Part shown: positions 46,923 to 61,238 of the stretch, one piece after another
Layout: every line of letters starts with the position of its first letter
Numbering within the stretch: position 1 is the first letter of the stretch
Assembly: GCF_003417535.1 (NCBI RefSeq)
Contig: NZ_QVLS01000013.1
Coordinates: 62,001-126,000, forward strand
Direction of reading: 5' to 3'
DNA from: Hydrogenophaga borbori
Lineage (GTDB): Bacteria > Pseudomonadota > Gammaproteobacteria > Burkholderiales > Burkholderiaceae_C
DNA length: 64,000 nt
The notes under the pieces: generated by a model
Seen by the model: only the letters and a program-made list of their open reading frames with translations
Databases searched by the model: none
Told to the model about the DNA's origin: nothing
Translations under genes and position numbers: made by a program

Positions 46923-47693
46923 TCAATGCCCGCCGGTGCCGAGGTAGGCCTCGATCACCTTCGGGTCCTTCTGCACCTCGGCCGGCGTACCGGTGGAGAG
47001 CTGCTTGCCGTAGTCGAGCACGGTGACGCGGTCGCACAGGCCCATCACGAGCTTCACGTCGTGCTCGATGAGCAGGATGGTGCGGTTGTCCTGGCGGATG
47101 CGGTCGATGAGTTCGCGCAGCTGGACCTTCTCGGTGGCGTTCATGCCGGCGGCGGGTTCGTCGAGTGCGATGAGCTGCGGATCGGTCGCCAGGGCGCGCG
47201 CGATCTCCAGGCGGCGCTGGTCGCCATAGCTCAGGGTGCGCGACTTGTAGTCGGCGAACTTGCCGATGCCCACGTAGTCGAGCAGCTCCTTCGCGCGCTC
47301 GGCGATCTCGCGCTCCTCGCGCTTGAAGCCACCGGTGCGCAGGATGGCGCCGAGCAGGCCCGAGTGCGTGCGCACGTGGCGGCCCACCATCACGTTTTCC
47401 AGTGCCGTCATTTCGGCGAACAGGCGGATGTTCTGGAAGGTGCGCGCGATGCCGGCGCGGGCCACCTCGTGCACGGCCGTGGGCGTGTAGGGCTTGCCGG
47501 CCAGCTCGAAGGTGCCGCTGTCGGGGGTGTACAGGCCAGTGAGCACGTTGAAGAACGTGGTCTTGCCCGCACCGTTGGGACCGATCAGGCCGTAGACCTG
47601 GCCGCGACGGATTTCAATGCCCACGTCGCTGAGGGCTTGCAGGCCGCCAAAGCGCTTGGAGACGCTGGCGACTTTCAGGATGGTGTCTGTCAT
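46923..47693 (-). CDS. livG: Branched-chain amino-acid ABC transporter ATPase
   Basis: A 256-residue ATPase. Walker A GPNGAGKTT (38-46), ABC signature LSYGDQRRLEIARAL (the LSYG variant typical of LivG) and Walker B IALDEPAAGMNATE are visible. It pairs with LivF. The livM stop is 10 bp upstream of its ATG, so it is part of the same transcript. Confidence 0.93.
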   Translation of the reverse strand: MTDTILKVASVSKRFGGLQALSDVGIEIRRGQVYGLIGPNGAGKTTFFNVLTGLYTPDSGTFELAGKPYTPTAVHEVARAGIARTFQNIRLFAEMTALENVMVGRHVRTHSGLLGAILRTGGFKREEREIAERAKELLDYVGIGKFADYKSRTLSYGDQRRLEIARALATDPQLIALDEPAAGMNATEKVQLRELIDRIRQDNRTILLIEHDVKLVMGLCDRVTVLDYGKQLSTGTPAEVQKDPKVIEAYLGTGGH

Positions 47694-47703
47694 GCCGCGC
47701 TCC

Positions 47704-48801
<1,098 letters not shown>

Positions 48802-48819
48802 GAGGTCTCTCCCGTCACG

Positions 48820-49749
48820 TCAGGCACGGTCCGCCACGCGCTCGCCCAGCAGGCCCGAGGGTCGCAGGATCAGCACGAAGGCCAGCACGATGAAAGCGAA
48901 GATGTCGGTGTACTGGCTGCCGAGGAAGCCGCCGGTGAGCTTGCCGAGGTAGCCAGCGCCCAGCGACTCGATCAGGCCCAGGGCCACGCCGCCGAGCACG
49001 GCGCCCGCGAGGTTGCCGATGCCGCCCATCACCGCGGCCACGAAGGCCTTGAGGCCGGGCATGAAGCCCATGGCGTGCTGCACCGTGCCGTAGTTGGACG
49101 CCCACATGATGCCGGCGATGGCCGCCAGCATGGCACCGATGATGAAGGTGGCGGAGATGACCACATCGGGCTTGATGCCCATGAGCGCCGCCACGCGCGG
49201 GTTCTCGGCGGTGGCGCGCATGGCGCGGCCGAGGTTGGTGCGGTTGACCAGCCACATCAGCAGCGCCAGCACGATGACCGTGGTGGCGAGGATGGTGATC
49301 TGGGTGATGGATAGCACGGCGCCGAAGAAGTCGATCGGCTCGCGCGAGAGCGTGGCGGGATAGGACTTGGGGTTGGGCTTCCAGATGATCATCGCCAGCG
49401 TCTGCAACAGGATGGAAACCCCGATGGCGGTGATCAGCGGCGCCAGGCGCGGCGAGTTGCGCAGCGGCCGGTAGGCCAGCTTCTCGATGGTGAAGTTGAG
49501 GGCCGCGCAGACCACCATGGCGATGGCGGTGGCGATGATGAGGATCATCCAGCCGGCCATGTCGGGCGAGGCCTCGCGCATGGCGGTGATGATGGTCCAG
49601 CTGGTGAGCGCACCCACCATGAGCACGTCCCCGTGGGCGAAGTTGATGAGGCCGATGATGCCGTACACCATCGTGTAGCCCAGGGCCACAAGCGCGTACA
49701 TGCTGCCCAGCACCAGTCCGTTGAGGATCTGCTGTAGCAAGACTTCCAT
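48820..49749 (-). CDS. livH: Branched-chain amino-acid ABC transporter permease
   Basis: A 309-residue inner-membrane permease with LivH motifs (LQQILNGLVLGSMYALVALGYTMVYGIIGLINFAHGD at the start, GLKAFVAAVMGGIGNLAGAVLGG in the middle). It is the first gene of livHMGF, with a GGAG site before the ATG. No LivK/LivJ binding protein gene is present in the window; the operon must use one encoded elsewhere. Confidence 0.93.
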   Translation of the reverse strand: MEVLLQQILNGLVLGSMYALVALGYTMVYGIIGLINFAHGDVLMVGALTSWTIITAMREASPDMAGWMILIIATAIAMVVCAALNFTIEKLAYRPLRNSPRLAPLITAIGVSILLQTLAMIIWKPNPKSYPATLSREPIDFFGAVLSITQITILATTVIVLALLMWLVNRTNLGRAMRATAENPRVAALMGIKPDVVISATFIIGAMLAAIAGIMWASNYGTVQHAMGFMPGLKAFVAAVMGGIGNLAGAVLGGVALGLIESLGAGYLGKLTGGFLGSQYTDIFAFIVLAFVLILRPSGLLGERVADRA

Positions 49750-49812
49750 GAAAGGTTCTCCGTGGTTTGTGACCGCGGGGGTGCTGTTGCCGCGCCCCCC
49801 GTTTCAACCTAG

Positions 49813-49856
49813 CAAAAAACCCGCCAGAGGCGGCCTGGATAAGGCCGTGGGCGGGT
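49813..49856 (-). terminator. Intrinsic terminator between rarA and livH
   Basis: Read on the minus strand: ACCCGCC, an inner stem CGGCCT/AGGCCG, GGCGGGT, then a run of six T. It lies 114 nt after the rarA stop and 64 nt before the livH ATG. A TACAAT -10 candidate (49869-49874) lies just upstream, so the hairpin may also act as an attenuator in a short livH leader. Confidence 0.7.
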
Positions 49857-49969
49857 CGGTGGTGCGCGATTGTAGCGAGGGGTATCCACCCACAGACTGG
49901 GTAGACGCCCCTGAATTTCCAGGGAAAACCCGGGTCAGCCGTGACGGTATCAGTACGTCTGAGGCCCCA

Positions 49970-51265
49970 TCAATCCGCCTGATGGTTGAGGCGGCGCAGC
50001 TCGCGCAGCTTCTCGCCGATGCGAATTTCCAGGCCACGATCGACCGGCTCGTAAAAGACCGGCGGCGCCATGCCCTCGGGGAAGTAGTTCTCGCCAGCGG
50101 CAAAGCCACCGGCCTCGTCGTGCGCGTAGCGGTAGTCCTTGCCGTAGTCCAGCGATTTCATCAGCCGGGTGGGCGCGTTGCGCAGGTGCAGGGGCACCGG
50201 TCGGGTGCCGTCGCGCTTGACGAAGGCGCGCACCTCGTTGAAGGCCTTGTAGACGGCGTTGGACTTGGGCGCCACCGCCAGGTAGACCACGCACTCGCCC
50301 AGCGCCAGTTCGCCCTCGGGCGAGCCCAGGCGTTCGTACACTTCCGCGGCGTCCAGGGCCAGGCGCAGCGCGCGCGGGTCGGCCAGACCGATGTCCTCGG
50401 CCGCCATGCGGATCAGCCGGCGCGCCACATAGCGAGGGTCGACACCGCCATCCAGCATGCGCACGAACCAGTAGAGCGCGGCGTCGGGGTCGGAGCCGCG
50501 CACGCTCTTGTGCAGGGCACTGATGGTGTCGTAGAACTGCTCGCCGCCCTTGTCGTAGCGGCGCATGCGCTCGCCCAGCACCCGCAGCAGCCAGGCGTCG
50601 GTCACGCTGTCCAGCTGCTCGCGCCGGGCCGCGACGGCCAGCGTCTCCAGGGTGTTGAGCAGGCGGCGCGCGTCGCCGTCGGCGTAGGCGATCAGGCGGT
50701 CGAGCGCGGCGTCCTCGATGGCGGGCACGGCGTCAATGGCGCGGGCCTTGGCCACGATGGCGCGCAGGTCGTCCTCGGTGAGGGGCTGCAGCACATACAC
50801 GGCCGCGCGCGACAGCAGCGCGGAATTCACCTCGAACGAAGGGTTCTCGGTGGTGGCGCCGATGAACGTGAACAGGCCGCTCTCGACGTGCGGCAGGAAG
50901 GCGTCCTGCTGGCTCTTGTTGAAGCGGTGCACCTCGTCGACGAAGACGATGGTGCGCTGCGGATGCAGGCCGTCGCGCGCGGCCTGGGCCTGCTCCACCG
51001 CCTCGCGGATGTCCTTCACACCGCCCAGCACCGCACTGATGGTGATGAACTGCGCGTCGAACGAGTCCGCCATGAGGCGCGCGATGGTGGTCTTGCCCAC
51101 CCCGGGCGGGCCCCAGAGGATACAGCTGTGCGGCTGCCCCGATTCGAAGGCCAGGCGCAGGGCCATGCCCTCGCCCAGCAGGTGCTGCTGGCCGATCACC
51201 TCGCCCAGCGTGCGCGGGCGCAGCCGCTCGGCCAGGGGCGCGTGGGCGTTGGGAGCGGTCGCCAC
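49970..51265 (-). CDS. rarA: Replication-associated recombination protein A
   Basis: A 431-residue AAA+ ATPase, close to E. coli RarA (447). Walker A GPPGVGKTT (52-60), Walker B DEVH (110-113), the sensor motif GATTENPSFEVN and the C-terminal MgsA tetramer domain are all visible. It acts at stalled replication forks. The start is GTG at 51265, 8 bp after the lolA stop; no ATG serves the conserved N-terminus. It is the last gene of a ftsK-lolA-rarA unit. Confidence 0.92.
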   Translation of the reverse strand: MATAPNAHAPLAERLRPRTLGEVIGQQHLLGEGMALRLAFESGQPHSCILWGPPGVGKTTIARLMADSFDAQFITISAVLGGVKDIREAVEQAQAARDGLHPQRTIVFVDEVHRFNKSQQDAFLPHVESGLFTFIGATTENPSFEVNSALLSRAAVYVLQPLTEDDLRAIVAKARAIDAVPAIEDAALDRLIAYADGDARRLLNTLETLAVAARREQLDSVTDAWLLRVLGERMRRYDKGGEQFYDTISALHKSVRGSDPDAALYWFVRMLDGGVDPRYVARRLIRMAAEDIGLADPRALRLALDAAEVYERLGSPEGELALGECVVYLAVAPKSNAVYKAFNEVRAFVKRDGTRPVPLHLRNAPTRLMKSLDYGKDYRYAHDEAGGFAAGENYFPEGMAPPVFYEPVDRGLEIRIGEKLRELRRLNHQAD

Positions 51266-51273
51266 GCCGTCGG

Positions 51274-51921
51274 TCAGTTGCGGATCACGTCGACACCGGC
51301 CGGTGGCTCGAAGCGGAAATCGCCCGGCTTCAGGCCCGGGCTGGCCTGCCAGCCCTTGAACGTGAGTTCCGAGCGCTGGCCCAGGCCATCCACGATTTCG
51401 AGCACGCCGAGTTGGTTGCCGCGCAGGCCGATGCGCACGCGCTGGAGCTGGCCGTCGCGGGCCTTGGGCAGGGCCTCGACCCACTGCAGGCCGTCCTTCT
51501 CGGGCAGGGCCTTGAAGTCGAAGGCGGCGCGCAGCGCCGACAGGTCGCCGCCCGAGGCGATCAGCGCGGCCGGCGTGCTGCCCAGCGCGTCCTTCTGGGC
51601 GCGCACGCTCACCTGATTCAGGTCCACGTCGTGCAGCCAGAGGCGCTGGCCGTCGGCCACGATGGTCTGCTCGAAAGGCTTGGCGTACACAAAGCGGAAA
51701 CGGTCGGGGCGCAGGAACTCGAAGCGGCCCGTGCTGGTGCGCTGGCGCGGCGCTGCCTCGCCCGATTTTTTTGGTGAGGTCACCACCTGCGTGAAATCGG
51801 CGCGCGCGCTGTCCACCTCGCGCAGGAAGCTGTCCAGGGCGGTCAGGCCATCGGCGTGCGCGGGCCAGGCCAGGCTCAGCAGCGACACGGCGGCCGCTGT
51901 CAACAGGGTGCGGATGTTCAT
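51274..51921 (-). CDS. lolA: Outer-membrane lipoprotein carrier protein LolA
   Basis: A 215-residue periplasmic protein with a signal peptide (MNIRTLLTAAAVSLLSLAWPAHA). The mature part has the LolA beta-sheet pattern: SARADFTQVV, GRFEFLRPDRFRFVYAKPFEQTIVADGQRLWLHDVDLNQVSVR. It ferries lipoproteins from LolCDE to LolB. The ATG at 51927 is a possible alternative two codons upstream. It follows ftsK by 34 bp and leads into rarA. Confidence 0.9.
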   Translation of the reverse strand: MNIRTLLTAAAVSLLSLAWPAHADGLTALDSFLREVDSARADFTQVVTSPKKSGEAAPRQRTSTGRFEFLRPDRFRFVYAKPFEQTIVADGQRLWLHDVDLNQVSVRAQKDALGSTPAALIASGGDLSALRAAFDFKALPEKDGLQWVEALPKARDGQLQRVRIGLRGNQLGVLEIVDGLGQRSELTFKGWQASPGLKPGDFRFEPPAGVDVIRN

Positions 51922-51955
51922 GGCCATGTGACCCCAGGGCGGGCGTCGAGTTGCA

Positions 51956-54295
<2,340 letters not shown>

Positions 54296-54358
54296 GGCGC
54301 GCAAGCAAGCCCAAGCTTACCCCAGCGCACCACCGCGCCTCAGCCCACCACGACAGAC

Positions 54359-55033
54359 TCAGCCCAGGGTGTTGAGCCGTTCCTTGATGATGGTGCTGCC
54401 GTCCTCGGCGACCTCGATGAAGCCCCGGTCCTCCAGGTCCTTCATGACGCGGCTGACCATCTCGCGCGAGGCGCCGATCATCTTGGCCACATCCTGGCGG
54501 GACACCCGCTCGCGGATCATCAGCTGGCCGTCGCGCCCGGGCTGGGCCTGCTCCAGCAGCGCGCGGGCCACACGACCGTACACGTCCAGCAAGGCCAGGG
54601 ACTCGATCTTGCGGTCGGCCTGCCGCAGGCGCTGCACCAGGCCGCGCATCACGGCATAAGCCATGGAGGAGTTCTCGGGCAGGCAGCGCGCGAACTCGTT
54701 GCGGCCCAGGATCAGCACATCGGTCTGCACCTCGGCGCGCACCGTGGCCGAATGCGGCTGGTTGTCGATCAGGCTCATCTCGCCCACGTAGTCGCCCGGG
54801 TTCATGGTGGCCAGGATGACCTCGCGGCCGCGGCTGTCGGTGGTGACGACCCGGGCCCGGCCGGTGAGCACGATGGCCAGGCAGTTCGACTTCTTGCCCT
54901 GCTCGACGATCATTTCGCCGCGCTTGTAGCGGCGCTTGACCACCGCGTCCGCCACCGATTCGGCCTGGGCCTGCGTGAGGGTTGAAAACAGCGGCACGCG
55001 ACGGATCAGGTCGAGATTGGACAGAATGGACAT
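54359..55033 (-). CDS. Crp/Fnr-family transcriptional regulator
   Basis: A 224-residue regulator: cyclic-nucleotide-binding beta barrel (about 15-130) and a winged helix-turn-helix (SRQDVAKMIGASREMVSRVMKDL). The N-terminal cysteine cluster of FNR is absent. At the CRP effector site the protein reads GEMSLIDNQPHSATVRA, keeping GE and S but with His in place of Arg82, so cAMP binding is uncertain. It lies between trxB (divergent) and ftsK, in the place occupied by lrp in E. coli. Confidence 0.88.
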   Translation of the reverse strand: MSILSNLDLIRRVPLFSTLTQAQAESVADAVVKRRYKRGEMIVEQGKKSNCLAIVLTGRARVVTTDSRGREVILATMNPGDYVGEMSLIDNQPHSATVRAEVQTDVLILGRNEFARCLPENSSMAYAVMRGLVQRLRQADRKIESLALLDVYGRVARALLEQAQPGRDGQLMIRERVSRQDVAKMIGASREMVSRVMKDLEDRGFIEVAEDGSTIIKERLNTLG

Positions 55034-55129
55034 GCGTGTATTCCCAGACAGCGGGAAAAAGAGGGCCCGCTTCCCTACAATCCCGGCCGGTCATGGCTTG
55101 TGGCGATCGCCGCCATTGACGCGCGTTAT

Positions 55130-56156
<1,027 letters not shown>

Positions 56157-56174
56157 GCCCCCTGCCCGCCCCAT

Positions 56175-56204
56175 TTGGCCAGCCGGGCTGGCTGTGGCTA
56201 TAAT
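56175..56204 (+). promoter_or_regulatory. Promoter for rpmB-rpmG
   Basis: -10 TATAAT (56199-56204), a perfect consensus, with a weak -35 TTGGCC (56175-56180) and an 18-bp spacer. It would start a leader of about 150 nt before rpmB. Confidence 0.65.
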
Positions 56205-56251
56205 CGCGGGCTTTGCTGAAAGTCCGGTTTGCGCCGGGCCAACCGCGATTT

Positions 56252-56317
56252 TGGGTTACCGCCACCCACAACTGGCGAGGTGAGGCTGGACGCCAGTCGC
56301 CGGGAATTCCCCCGGCG
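56252..56317 (+). promoter_or_regulatory. Structured 5' leader of rpmB-rpmG (three hairpins)
   Basis: Three consecutive stems lie between the promoter and the rpmB ATG: TGGGT/ACCCA (56252-56268), ACTGGCG/CGCCAGT (56271-56297) and CGCCGGG/CCCGGCG (56298-56317). The leader is unusually long for this genome. It could bind a ribosomal protein for autoregulation; there is no direct evidence of a ligand. Confidence 0.5.
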
Positions 56318-56358
56318 GCCCGCCGCGAACAGCCGTGTGAATGGATCGGAGTGTCCTC

Positions 56359-56592
56359 ATGGCACGCGTCTGCGACGTCACGGGCAAGAAGCCCCAAGTC
56401 GGGAACAACGTTTCCCACGCCAACAACAAAACCAAGCGCCGGTTCCTGCCGAACCTGCAATACCGCCGTTTCTGGGTCGAAAGCGAGAACCGCTGGGTGC
56501 GCCTGCGCGTCTCCGGCGCTGCCCTGCGCCTGATCGACAAGAAAGGCATCGACGTCGTGCTGGCCGACATGCGCGCCAACGGCCAGGCTTAA
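56359..56592 (+). CDS. rpmB: 50S ribosomal protein L28
   Basis: A 77-residue basic protein with the L28 pattern [20 protein letters not shown], then [13 protein letters not shown] and the C-terminal [16 protein letters not shown]. An in-frame ATG at 56341 would add six residues outside the family. rpmG follows 11 bp later in the same transcript. Confidence 0.95.
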   Translation: MARVCDVTGKKPQVGNNVSHANNKTKRRFLPNLQYRRFWVESENRWVRLRVSGAALRLIDKKGIDVVLADMRANGQA

Positions 56593-56603
56593 GGAGAATC
56601 ACC

Positions 56604-56774
56604 ATGGCAACCAAAGGCGGTCGCGAAAAGATCAAACTGGTGTCCTCCGCGGGCACCGGCCACTTCTACACCACGGACAAGAACAAGAAGACCACGCCGG
56701 ACAAGCTGGGCTTCATCAAGTTCGACCCGAAGGCCCGCAAGCACGTGGAATACAAGGAAGCGAAGCTCAAGTAA
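56604..56774 (+). CDS. rpmG: 50S ribosomal protein L33
   Basis: A 56-residue protein with the L33 signature [21 protein letters not shown] and the end [12 protein letters not shown]. An AAGGAG site lies 8 bp before the ATG. A perfect terminator follows 17 bp after the stop. Confidence 0.95.
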   Translation: MATKGGREKIKLVSSAGTGHFYTTDKNKKTTPDKLGFIKFDPKARKHVEYKEAKLK

Positions 56775-56791
56775 GCCCCGCTTCTCCAACA

Positions 56792-56826
56792 AAAAGCCCG
56801 CTGATGTCAGCGGGCTTTTTGTTTTC
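56792..56826 (+). terminator. Intrinsic terminator after rpmG
   Basis: GCCCGCTGA and TCAGCGGGC form a perfect 9-bp stem with a two-base spacer, flanked by A5 upstream and followed by TTTTTGTTTT. It can act in both directions, and the desaturase gene lies beyond on the opposite strand. Confidence 0.92.
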
Positions 56827-56917
56827 CCGGGCCTGGCATCCGGGCTTGCGGTCCGTCGACTCTACTCCTGAGCCGAGCGCCGCACCGCCCAACGCGGCGC
56901 GGGATCGCCACGGTCCT

Positions 56918-58144
56918 TCAGGCGTGGGCCGAGCGCAGGCGAATGGAGAAGTCCCGCAGCGCGGCGATGCCGCTCTCTTCCGCGCGACGGCACCAGGCCT
57001 GCAGGTCGGCGGCGAGCTGCTCGCGCGTGGCGTTGGTGCTGGACCACAGGGCGCGCAGTTCTTCGCGCATGGTCACCATCTTGTCGAGCACCGGGTGCTC
57101 GGCGCGAACCTGGGCCAGCTGCGGCTTGACGGCGGCGGGCACCTTGTCGTCGTCGCGGTGCAGCCAGCGCTTGGCGGCGGTCAGCACCGAGGCGTCGGCC
57201 TGGCGGGCCTTGAGCGTGGCGATCTCGGTCTTGCAGGCTTCGCGCAGTTCGCGGGCGTAACCGGCCATGACTTCGTAGCGGTTGGCGATGATGGCTTCCA
57301 GCGTCTGCTCATCGGCCACGGGCTTGACCGCGCCAAACGCCATCTTGGGCGGCACCTTCTTCACCGTGGCCAGACCCAGCGACTGCAGGATGCTGATGTA
57401 CATCCAGCCGATGTCGAACTCGTAAGGCTTGACCGACAGCTTGGCCGAGGTGGGGTAGGTGTGGTGGTTGTTGTGCAGTTCCTCGCCGCCGATGATGATG
57501 CCCCAGGGCGAGACGTTGGTGCTGCCGTCCACCGCCTCGAAGTTGCGGTAGCCCCACCAGTGGCCGATGCCGTTGATGATGCCGGCAGCCGTGAGGGGAA
57601 TCCAGGCCATCTGGATCGCCCAGACCATCAGGCCCAGGGCACCGAACAGCACCACATCGAGGATCAGCATGAGGCTCACGCCCAGCGCCGAGAAGCGCGT
57701 GTAGACGTTGCGCTCGATCCAGTCGTTCGGCGTGTTGTGGCCGTAGCGCGCCATGGTGTCGGCGTTCTTGGCCTCGGCTCGGTACAGCTCGGCGCCTTCC
57801 CAGAACACCTTTTTGATGCCGAAGATGTGCGGGCTGTGGGGGTCGCCTTCCTGCTCGCACTTGGCGTGGTGCTTGCGGTGGATGGCCGTCCATTCCTTGG
57901 TGACCATGCCGGTGGTCATCCAGAGCCAGAAGCGGAAGAAGTGCGCGGCGATCGGGTGCAGATCAAGCGAGCGGTGGGCCGAGTGGCGGTGCAGGTAGAT
58001 CGTGACGCTGGCGATGGTGATGTGCGTCAGCACCAGCGCGATCAGCACGACCTGCCACCAGCTGGCGCCGGTCACGCCGTTGATCAGGAAATTCACCACG
58101 CCGTCGAGCAACGCGGAAAAGGCACCAGGGTCGGAAGCGGTCAT
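56918..58144 (-). CDS. Membrane fatty-acid desaturase
   Basis: A 408-residue di-iron desaturase with the three histidine boxes HxxHxxH-type LHRHSAH (52-57), HRKHH (89-93) and HNNHH (224-228), and four hydrophobic segments. This fits the acyl-CoA/lipid desaturase (DesA/delta-9-like) family of proteobacteria, placing a double bond in membrane fatty acids. A long C-terminal soluble region (about 280-408) extends beyond the core; it is helical and not obviously catalytic. The start at 58144 is the conserved MTASDPG. Confidence 0.85.
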   Translation of the reverse strand: MTASDPGAFSALLDGVVNFLINGVTGASWWQVVLIALVLTHITIASVTIYLHRHSAHRSLDLHPIAAHFFRFWLWMTTGMVTKEWTAIHRKHHAKCEQEGDPHSPHIFGIKKVFWEGAELYRAEAKNADTMARYGHNTPNDWIERNVYTRFSALGVSLMLILDVVLFGALGLMVWAIQMAWIPLTAAGIINGIGHWWGYRNFEAVDGSTNVSPWGIIIGGEELHNNHHTYPTSAKLSVKPYEFDIGWMYISILQSLGLATVKKVPPKMAFGAVKPVADEQTLEAIIANRYEVMAGYARELREACKTEIATLKARQADASVLTAAKRWLHRDDDKVPAAVKPQLAQVRAEHPVLDKMVTMREELRALWSSTNATREQLAADLQAWCRRAEESGIAALRDFSIRLRSAHA

Positions 58145-58310
58145 CGAAGTCCTATCAGGACTGCCCGGAAACGGAGGACAAGCCTTCACACGCGCCCGGG
58201 GCAGGCGGGCGGCGCAGGCAGGATTTTAGGCGGGGGGTGTCTCCCGACCAAGCCATTGGTCCCCGGCAAAGGCCGGAAGTGCCCGCTACTTCAGGGCCAA
58301 TTGACCCCGA

Positions 58311-59582
58311 TCAAGCTTTTTTCCGCCAGACGGCGGCAAAAAAGCCGTCGGTGCCGTGTCGGTGGGGCCACAGGCGCAGGAAGCGCCCTTCGTCGGCCAG
58401 GCTGCACAAGGACGGGGCGCCGGGCACGCGCAGGGCGTCCAGCAGCGGCGCCACCGGCTCGACCTCGAAGCCGGGTTGCGCCGCCGAAAAGGCCTCGGCC
58501 ACGGCCTCGTTTTCGTCGCGCAGCAGGCTGCAGGTGGCGTAGACCAGCCGCCCGCCGGGCTTGAGCAGGCGCGCCGCGCTGTCCAGGATGGCGCGCTGCG
58601 TGGCGGCCTGCGCCGCCACGGTTTCGGGGGTCTGACGCCACTTGAGGTCGGGGCTGCGGCGCAGTGTGCCCAGGCCGGAGCACGGCGCGTCGACCAGTAC
58701 CCGGTCGATCTTGCCGGCCAGGCGCTTGATGCGTTCGTCGCGCTCGTGGGCGATGGCCACGGGGTGTACGTTGGACAGGCCACTGCGCGCCAGGCGCGGC
58801 TTGAGCGCGTCGAGCCGATGGGCCGAGGTGTCGAAGGCGTAGAGACGGCCGGTGTTGCGCATGGTCGCACCGATGGCCAGGGTCTTGCCCCCGGCGCCGG
58901 CGCAGAAGTCCACCACCATCTCGCCGCGCTTGGCGTCGAGCAGCAGCGCGAGCAGCTGCGAACCTTCGTCCTGCACCTCGAGTTCGCCGTTCACAAAGGC
59001 TGGAAGCCGGGCCAGCGAAGGCTTGCCCTGCAGGCGGATGCCCCAGGGCGAATGCGCCGTGGGCTCGGCCTTCAGGCCCGCGGCGCGCAGCGCGGCGAGA
59101 GCCGCCTCGCGCTTGGCCTTCAGGGCGTTGACCCGCAGGTCCAGCGGCGCCGGCTGCAGCAGGCTCGCGGCCAGGTCGTCGAAGCCCTCGCCCACCTGCG
59201 CGCGCAGGGCGTCGGCCAGCCACTGCGGCAGGTTGTGGCGGTGCGGCGCCAGCCACTCGTCCTCGCGCACCCGGGCGCAGGCGTCCAGCCAGACCTTTTC
59301 GGGCTCGCTCAACGCGCTCTTGAGGAAATCGCGGTCCCCCGAGAAGCCCAGGATGGCCAGGCGGCGCCACTTGGAGCCGCTGCCCGAGCGCGCCAGCCAT
59401 TCGAACTTGAGGCGCTCGCGCAGCGCGGCGTAGACGGTGTCGGACAAGGTGGCGCGCTCGCGCGGGCCCAGCGACTTGTTCTCGCGGAAATGGCGGGCGA
59501 CGACGGCGTCGGCGGGGTGGTCAAAACGGAACACGGCCTCGACCAGGGCGGTGCATTCGTCGAGCAGGGCTATGGGGTGCAT
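58311..59582 (-). CDS. RsmB/NOP-family RNA (cytosine-5) methyltransferase
   Basis: A 423-residue SAM-dependent methyltransferase. The SAM motif VVDFCAGAGGKTLAIG, the DAPCSGLGTLRRSPD region with the active-site Cys and YATCSLLRDENE with the second Cys are all visible. The N-terminal region (1-130) differs from the NusB domain of E. coli RsmB, so the target may not be C967 of 16S rRNA. The frame is open far upstream, but the ATG at 59582 lies next to the -10 ATTGTC/GACAAT (minus strand) at 59592-59597, which supports the start. Confidence 0.82.
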   Translation of the reverse strand: MHPIALLDECTALVEAVFRFDHPADAVVARHFRENKSLGPRERATLSDTVYAALRERLKFEWLARSGSGSKWRRLAILGFSGDRDFLKSALSEPEKVWLDACARVREDEWLAPHRHNLPQWLADALRAQVGEGFDDLAASLLQPAPLDLRVNALKAKREAALAALRAAGLKAEPTAHSPWGIRLQGKPSLARLPAFVNGELEVQDEGSQLLALLLDAKRGEMVVDFCAGAGGKTLAIGATMRNTGRLYAFDTSAHRLDALKPRLARSGLSNVHPVAIAHERDERIKRLAGKIDRVLVDAPCSGLGTLRRSPDLKWRQTPETVAAQAATQRAILDSAARLLKPGGRLVYATCSLLRDENEAVAEAFSAAQPGFEVEPVAPLLDALRVPGAPSLCSLADEGRFLRLWPHRHGTDGFFAAVWRKKA

Positions 59583-59591
59583 GGGGGCGGT

Positions 59592-59610
59592 ATTGTCCCA
59601 CTGGGATAAT
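59592..59610. promoter_or_regulatory. Overlapping divergent -10 elements of the methyltransferase and prfC
   Basis: GACAAT on the minus strand (59592-59597) and GATAAT on the plus strand (59605-59610) are only 7 bp apart. They end 9 nt and 8 nt before their ATGs. Each -35 must lie in the other gene's coding region, so the two promoters compete for polymerase. Confidence 0.5.
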
Positions 59611-59618
59611 CGAGGGCT

Positions 59619-61234
<1,616 letters not shown>

Positions 61235-61238
<4 letters not shown>

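Noticed and set aside
54359..55033. This Crp/Fnr protein as the regulator of the FNR-type box at 25790
   Set aside because: It lacks the N-terminal cysteine cluster needed for an oxygen-sensing iron-sulfur centre.
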